From contig DFXM01000016.1 of assembly GCA_002381695.1 (NCBI GenBank), forward strand, positions 56,590-63,817: a stretch of 7,228 nucleotides of DNA. The letters are read 5' to 3'. Numbering within the stretch: the stretch's first letter is position 1; every line of letters starts with the position of its first letter. The stretch comes from Clostridium sp. UBA4108. Its GTDB lineage: Bacteria; Bacillota; Clostridia; Clostridiales; Clostridiaceae. Both the position numbers and the translations under genes were made by a program. This document shows positions 5,131-7,228 of the stretch, piece after piece. The notes under the pieces were generated by a model, which saw only the letters and a program-made list of their open reading frames with translations, was not told the DNA's origin and did no database searches.

Positions 5131-5604
5131 CTATTTGTAGTATTTACCTGTACATTCCGTAATGTTGAGTTCTATAACAGCAGTACCTTTCACCATATTT
5201 TCTGGTAGTAAACGACCAGAAAAATTTGGTGTATACTTGTCTACTATTTTATTTAGTATTTCTCTTTTAAGTTCTAAGTCGTGTATCAATTTAGCATAGC
5301 CTAATGCTACAATGCTATTATATTCAGTGTTTGTATCACAAGGATTTTCAACACCCTCTGTTATAAAACCAAGTATTTCATCAATTTCAAAGCAAACCTT
5401 GGGATTTTGAATTATGTTGTCAATTTTTTGTCCCTTAGGCAGGCCATGCATGTATATTTTTTCTTTATAATATACAAAATGCATTGCAACTGCATATGGG
5501 AATCCATCAGGATTTTGAGTTACAAATCTACCAACATGGGTTCTATCAAATAGTTCATTAATCTGTTCTGTAGTTAATTGATGCTTTTTCATTCTATGTT
5601 GCAT
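5131..5604 (-). CDS. NimA-like pyridoxamine 5'-phosphate oxidase superfamily protein
   Basis: A split-barrel, flavin-binding protein of the NimA-like group in the PNPOx superfamily. Some relatives reduce nitroimidazoles or bind FMN, FAD or F420; most are uncharacterised. The frame opens at ATG 5619 (162 residues), but GAGGTGG (5611-5617) stands six bases before the in-frame ATG at 5604, so I use 5604 (157 residues, starting MQHRMKKHQLTTEQI). Family features, numbered from 5604, are the opening helix LTTEQINELFDRTHVGRFV, then DGFPYAVAMHFVYYKEKIYM (about 33-52). Next come HGLPKGQKIDNIIQNPKVCF (about 53-72), the region that usually meets flavin phosphate, and NSIVALGYAKLI (about 96-107). It is divergent from a MocR regulator and shares its operator region, so it is likely that regulator's target and may act in B6 or amine metabolism (inferred). 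Confidence 0.85.
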   Translation of the reverse strand: MQHRMKKHQLTTEQINELFDRTHVGRFVTQNPDGFPYAVAMHFVYYKEKIYMHGLPKGQKIDNIIQNPKVCFEIDEILGFITEGVENPCDTNTEYNSIVALGYAKLIHDLELKREILNKIVDKYTPNFSGRLLPENMVKGTAVIELNITECTGKYYK

Positions 5605-5658
5605 GATATTCCACCTCATAATATTCTAGAATTTACTAGATTTATTTTTTATGATATC

Positions 5659-5664
5659 ATTATA
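5659..5664 (-). promoter_or_regulatory. -10 element for the NimA-like gene
   Basis: TATAAT on the minus strand, about 55 bases before the ATG at 5604. Upstream, TTGATA (5680-5685) could be a -35 but at only 15 bases spacing. A near-suboptimal promoter that needs an activator would fit the MocR-type boxes covering this position. A perfect palindrome, ATGATATCAT (5651-5660), overlaps the -10 and start region, and another, ATTCTAGAAT (5623-5632), lies in the leader. Confidence 0.5.
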
Positions 5665-5669
5665 CTTTC

Positions 5670-5697
5670 AATGTGGTTCTATCAAAAGAGCCACTTT
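5670..5697. promoter_or_regulatory. Inverted operator boxes, probable MocR/PdxR-type site
   Basis: GTGGTTCT (5673-5680) and AGAGCCAC (5687-5694) are inverted repeats with one mismatch, separated by six bases. With flanks, the plus-strand half reads AATGTGGTTCTA and the minus-strand half AAAAGTGGCTCT. Both resemble the PdxR motif of form AAAGTGG(W)TCTA that I recall from actinobacterial work. The site lies between the two divergent -10 elements, directly next to the MocR -10 and over the -35 region of the NimA-like gene. That suits activation of one gene and autorepression of the other. Binding by the adjacent MocR protein is inferred. Confidence 0.5.
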
Positions 5698-5703
5698 TAT
5701 AAT
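5698..5703 (+). promoter_or_regulatory. -10 element for the MocR gene
   Basis: A consensus TATAAT about 35 bases before the MocR ATG, with no recognisable -35 at 17 bases (GGTTCT, which is part of the operator box). The operator half-site ends one base before this hexamer, so bound protein should block or contact polymerase here. Confidence 0.55.
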
Positions 5704-5738
5704 AAGAATAGGATACAGTTAGATTTTGGGAGGGCATT

Positions 5739-7184
5739 ATGATTTATATAGATAACTCATCAAAAATACCCATATATGAACAAATATATCAGCAAGTAAA
5801 AGATGAGATAACCACAGGAAGCCGTAAAGCTGGTGACAAATTAATTTCTACAAGGGCATTGGCAAAAATGTTGTGTGTAGCTAGAAATACAGTGGAGAGA
5901 GCTTATTCCCAACTTTGGGTTGAAGGCTATGTTATTAATAAACCAGGTTCTGGATATATAATACAAAATATTAATGATAACTTACTTGTTGAGTTACAGG
6001 CTGTAAGTGATAAAAAGGTTCAAAAAAAGCATAGTTATACCGAGGCATCTATATCTGATTTTACAGATAGAACAGAAAAAACTTACCAATATAGTTTTCA
6101 ATATGGCGATCTTGATTATGAAAGTTTTCCTTATTCTCTATGGCGACGTTTAACAGCAGAGGCTTTGAGGTCAGATGATATCCAATATATTAACAGTTAT
6201 AACCATAAGCAGGGAGACTTAGAATTACGAATTGAAATTATGAAATACCTAAAGCAGTCAAGAGGTGTATGTTGTACTCCAGATCAAATTGTATTATGTA
6301 GTGGTATCCAGTATGCACTTGATTTGATATGTAAGATAATTCCTCATGCTCATCGTACATTAGCTATGGAGGAACCTGGGTATGATGGGGCAAAAATAGT
6401 ATTTGAAAATAATGGTTTTGAAATTGTTCCTGTATCAGTTGGAGCTGAAGGAATAAGTTTAAAAGAATTGGTAACTGCTAATTCAAAAATTGTATATATT
6501 ACACCATCACACCAATTTCCTACAGGTGTAATTATGCCAATTCAAAATAGAGTTCAATTACTTAATTGGGCAACTGAAAATAATTCTTTTATTATTGAAG
6601 ATGACTATGATAGTGAGTTTCGTTATAATTCTAGACCAATTCCATCATTACAGTCCATTGATAACAGTGGTAGAGTAATTTACTTAGGAACTTTTTCAAA
6701 AGCATTATCTCCTGGATTGCGGATGAGTTATATGGTGTTACCGAAATCTCTGATTGTAAGATATAATGAGATATTCTCTGGATATCATTCTACCCTTCCA
6801 TGGCTTGAACAAAAAATTGTGAGTTTATATATTACTAATGGTCATTTAGAAAGACATATTAGAAAGATGTGTATAGCAAACAAAAACAAACATGATGTTT
6901 TAATTAAAACTATTAATGATGTGATGGGTGAAAAGGTAATAATACATGGCAATAACGCAGGGTTACACATCATATTAGAGTTTGTAAATGGTGAAAATCA
7001 AAGGTGGTTAATTGAAAAAGCGAAAGAATATAACGTAAATATTTATTCAACCATGCCATATTGGATTGAAAAAGAAAATTGTCCACAAAACAGAATTCTT
7101 CTAGGCTTTAGTGCATTAAGTGAAAAAGATATAATTGAAGGAATTAATATTTTAAATAGAGCATGGTTTGATAATAAAAAATAA
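5739..7184 (+). CDS. MocR-type regulator (GntR winged helix plus aminotransferase-like domain)
   Basis: A 481-residue cytoplasmic transcription factor of the MocR/GabR/PdxR group, full length for the family. Residues about 9-76 are a GntR winged helix (PIYEQIYQQVKDEITTG, then ARNTVERAYSQLWVEGYV and KPGSGYII). Residues about 115-478 have the fold-type I aminotransferase fold: TPSHQFPTG (255-263), IIEDDYDSEFRY (285-296, with the Asp expected to contact the PLP ring nitrogen), and GTFSKALSPGLRMSY (317-331), where Lys321 is the expected PLP Schiff-base lysine. Arg452 in NRILLGFSAL fits the carboxylate-binding arginine. All core PLP residues appear intact, so it should bind PLP. The ATG at 5739 follows GGGAGG by five bases. 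It is divergent from a PNPOx-superfamily gene with shared inverted operator boxes, consistent with B6 sensing (PdxR-like) or amino-compound sensing (GabR-like). I withhold a gene symbol. Confidence 0.93.
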   Translation: MIYIDNSSKIPIYEQIYQQVKDEITTGSRKAGDKLISTRALAKMLCVARNTVERAYSQLWVEGYVINKPGSGYIIQNINDNLLVELQAVSDKKVQKKHSYTEASISDFTDRTEKTYQYSFQYGDLDYESFPYSLWRRLTAEALRSDDIQYINSYNHKQGDLELRIEIMKYLKQSRGVCCTPDQIVLCSGIQYALDLICKIIPHAHRTLAMEEPGYDGAKIVFENNGFEIVPVSVGAEGISLKELVTANSKIVYITPSHQFPTGVIMPIQNRVQLLNWATENNSFIIEDDYDSEFRYNSRPIPSLQSIDNSGRVIYLGTFSKALSPGLRMSYMVLPKSLIVRYNEIFSGYHSTLPWLEQKIVSLYITNGHLERHIRKMCIANKNKHDVLIKTINDVMGEKVIIHGNNAGLHIILEFVNGENQRWLIEKAKEYNVNIYSTMPYWIEKENCPQNRILLGFSALSEKDIIEGINILNRAWFDNKK

Positions 7185-7228
7185 TTATAATATATAAGTT
7201 GTAATTAAGTTTCTACATTATACAAATA

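Noticed and set aside
7185..7228. Possible terminator after the MocR gene.
   Set aside because: The last 44 bases are AT-rich with no stem that is followed by a T run; any terminator lies outside the window.

Overview
The window is AT-rich (roughly two thirds A+T by eye). Its genes are short, closely packed and mostly preceded by strong purine-rich Shine-Dalgarno sequences (AGGAGG, GGGGGAG, AGGGGG). Together with the protein families, this suggests a low-GC Firmicute, most likely a member of the Clostridia. That assignment is inference from composition and gene style; no rRNA or tRNA marker is present. I see no insertion sequence, integrase, phage gene, CRISPR array or origin. The region looks like ordinary accessory chromosome made of small, individually controlled genes.

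Layout. The left third is on the minus strand. It holds an XRE-type regulator (86-541), an AraC-type DNA-binding domain fused to a VOC/glyoxalase-like domain (804-1595), and a RimJ/RimL-like GNAT acetyltransferase (1875-2447). A good intrinsic terminator at 711-737 separates the first two. The RimL-like gene is divergent from a second GNAT gene of a different subfamily (2634-3422, +). Their shared control region carries a mirror-image pair of extended -10 promoters. The second GNAT converges on an unrecognised membrane-anchored protein (minus; likely true start at 4010). Then come a clean terminator at 4268-4294, a HIT-fold nucleotide-binding protein (4460-4936, -), and a NimA-like member of the pyridoxamine-5'-phosphate-oxidase superfamily (minus; likely true start at 5604). 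That gene is divergent from a MocR regulator (GntR winged helix plus aminotransferase-like domain, 5739-7184, +).

How the genes work together. The best supported functional pair is the last one. A PLP-sensing MocR regulator is divergent from a flavin-binding PNPOx-family protein, and the spacer holds an inverted pair of GTGG(T/C)TCT boxes that resemble published PdxR-type sites. The regulator probably controls its neighbour and itself in response to a B6 vitamer or an amino compound. The other genes appear to be single-gene transcription units. Several have palindromes near their -10 regions, as expected for local repressors or autoregulation.

Most interesting points: (1) a near-perfect Shine-Dalgarno and ATG inside the AraC-VOC gene, positioned to release the VOC domain as a separate protein; (2) the inverted MocR-type boxes; (3) the palindromic divergent promoters between the two acetyltransferases; (4) two roughly 30-residue reading frames in transcribed gaps that may be small proteins or gene remnants. 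I did not find a convincing new multi-gene system here.
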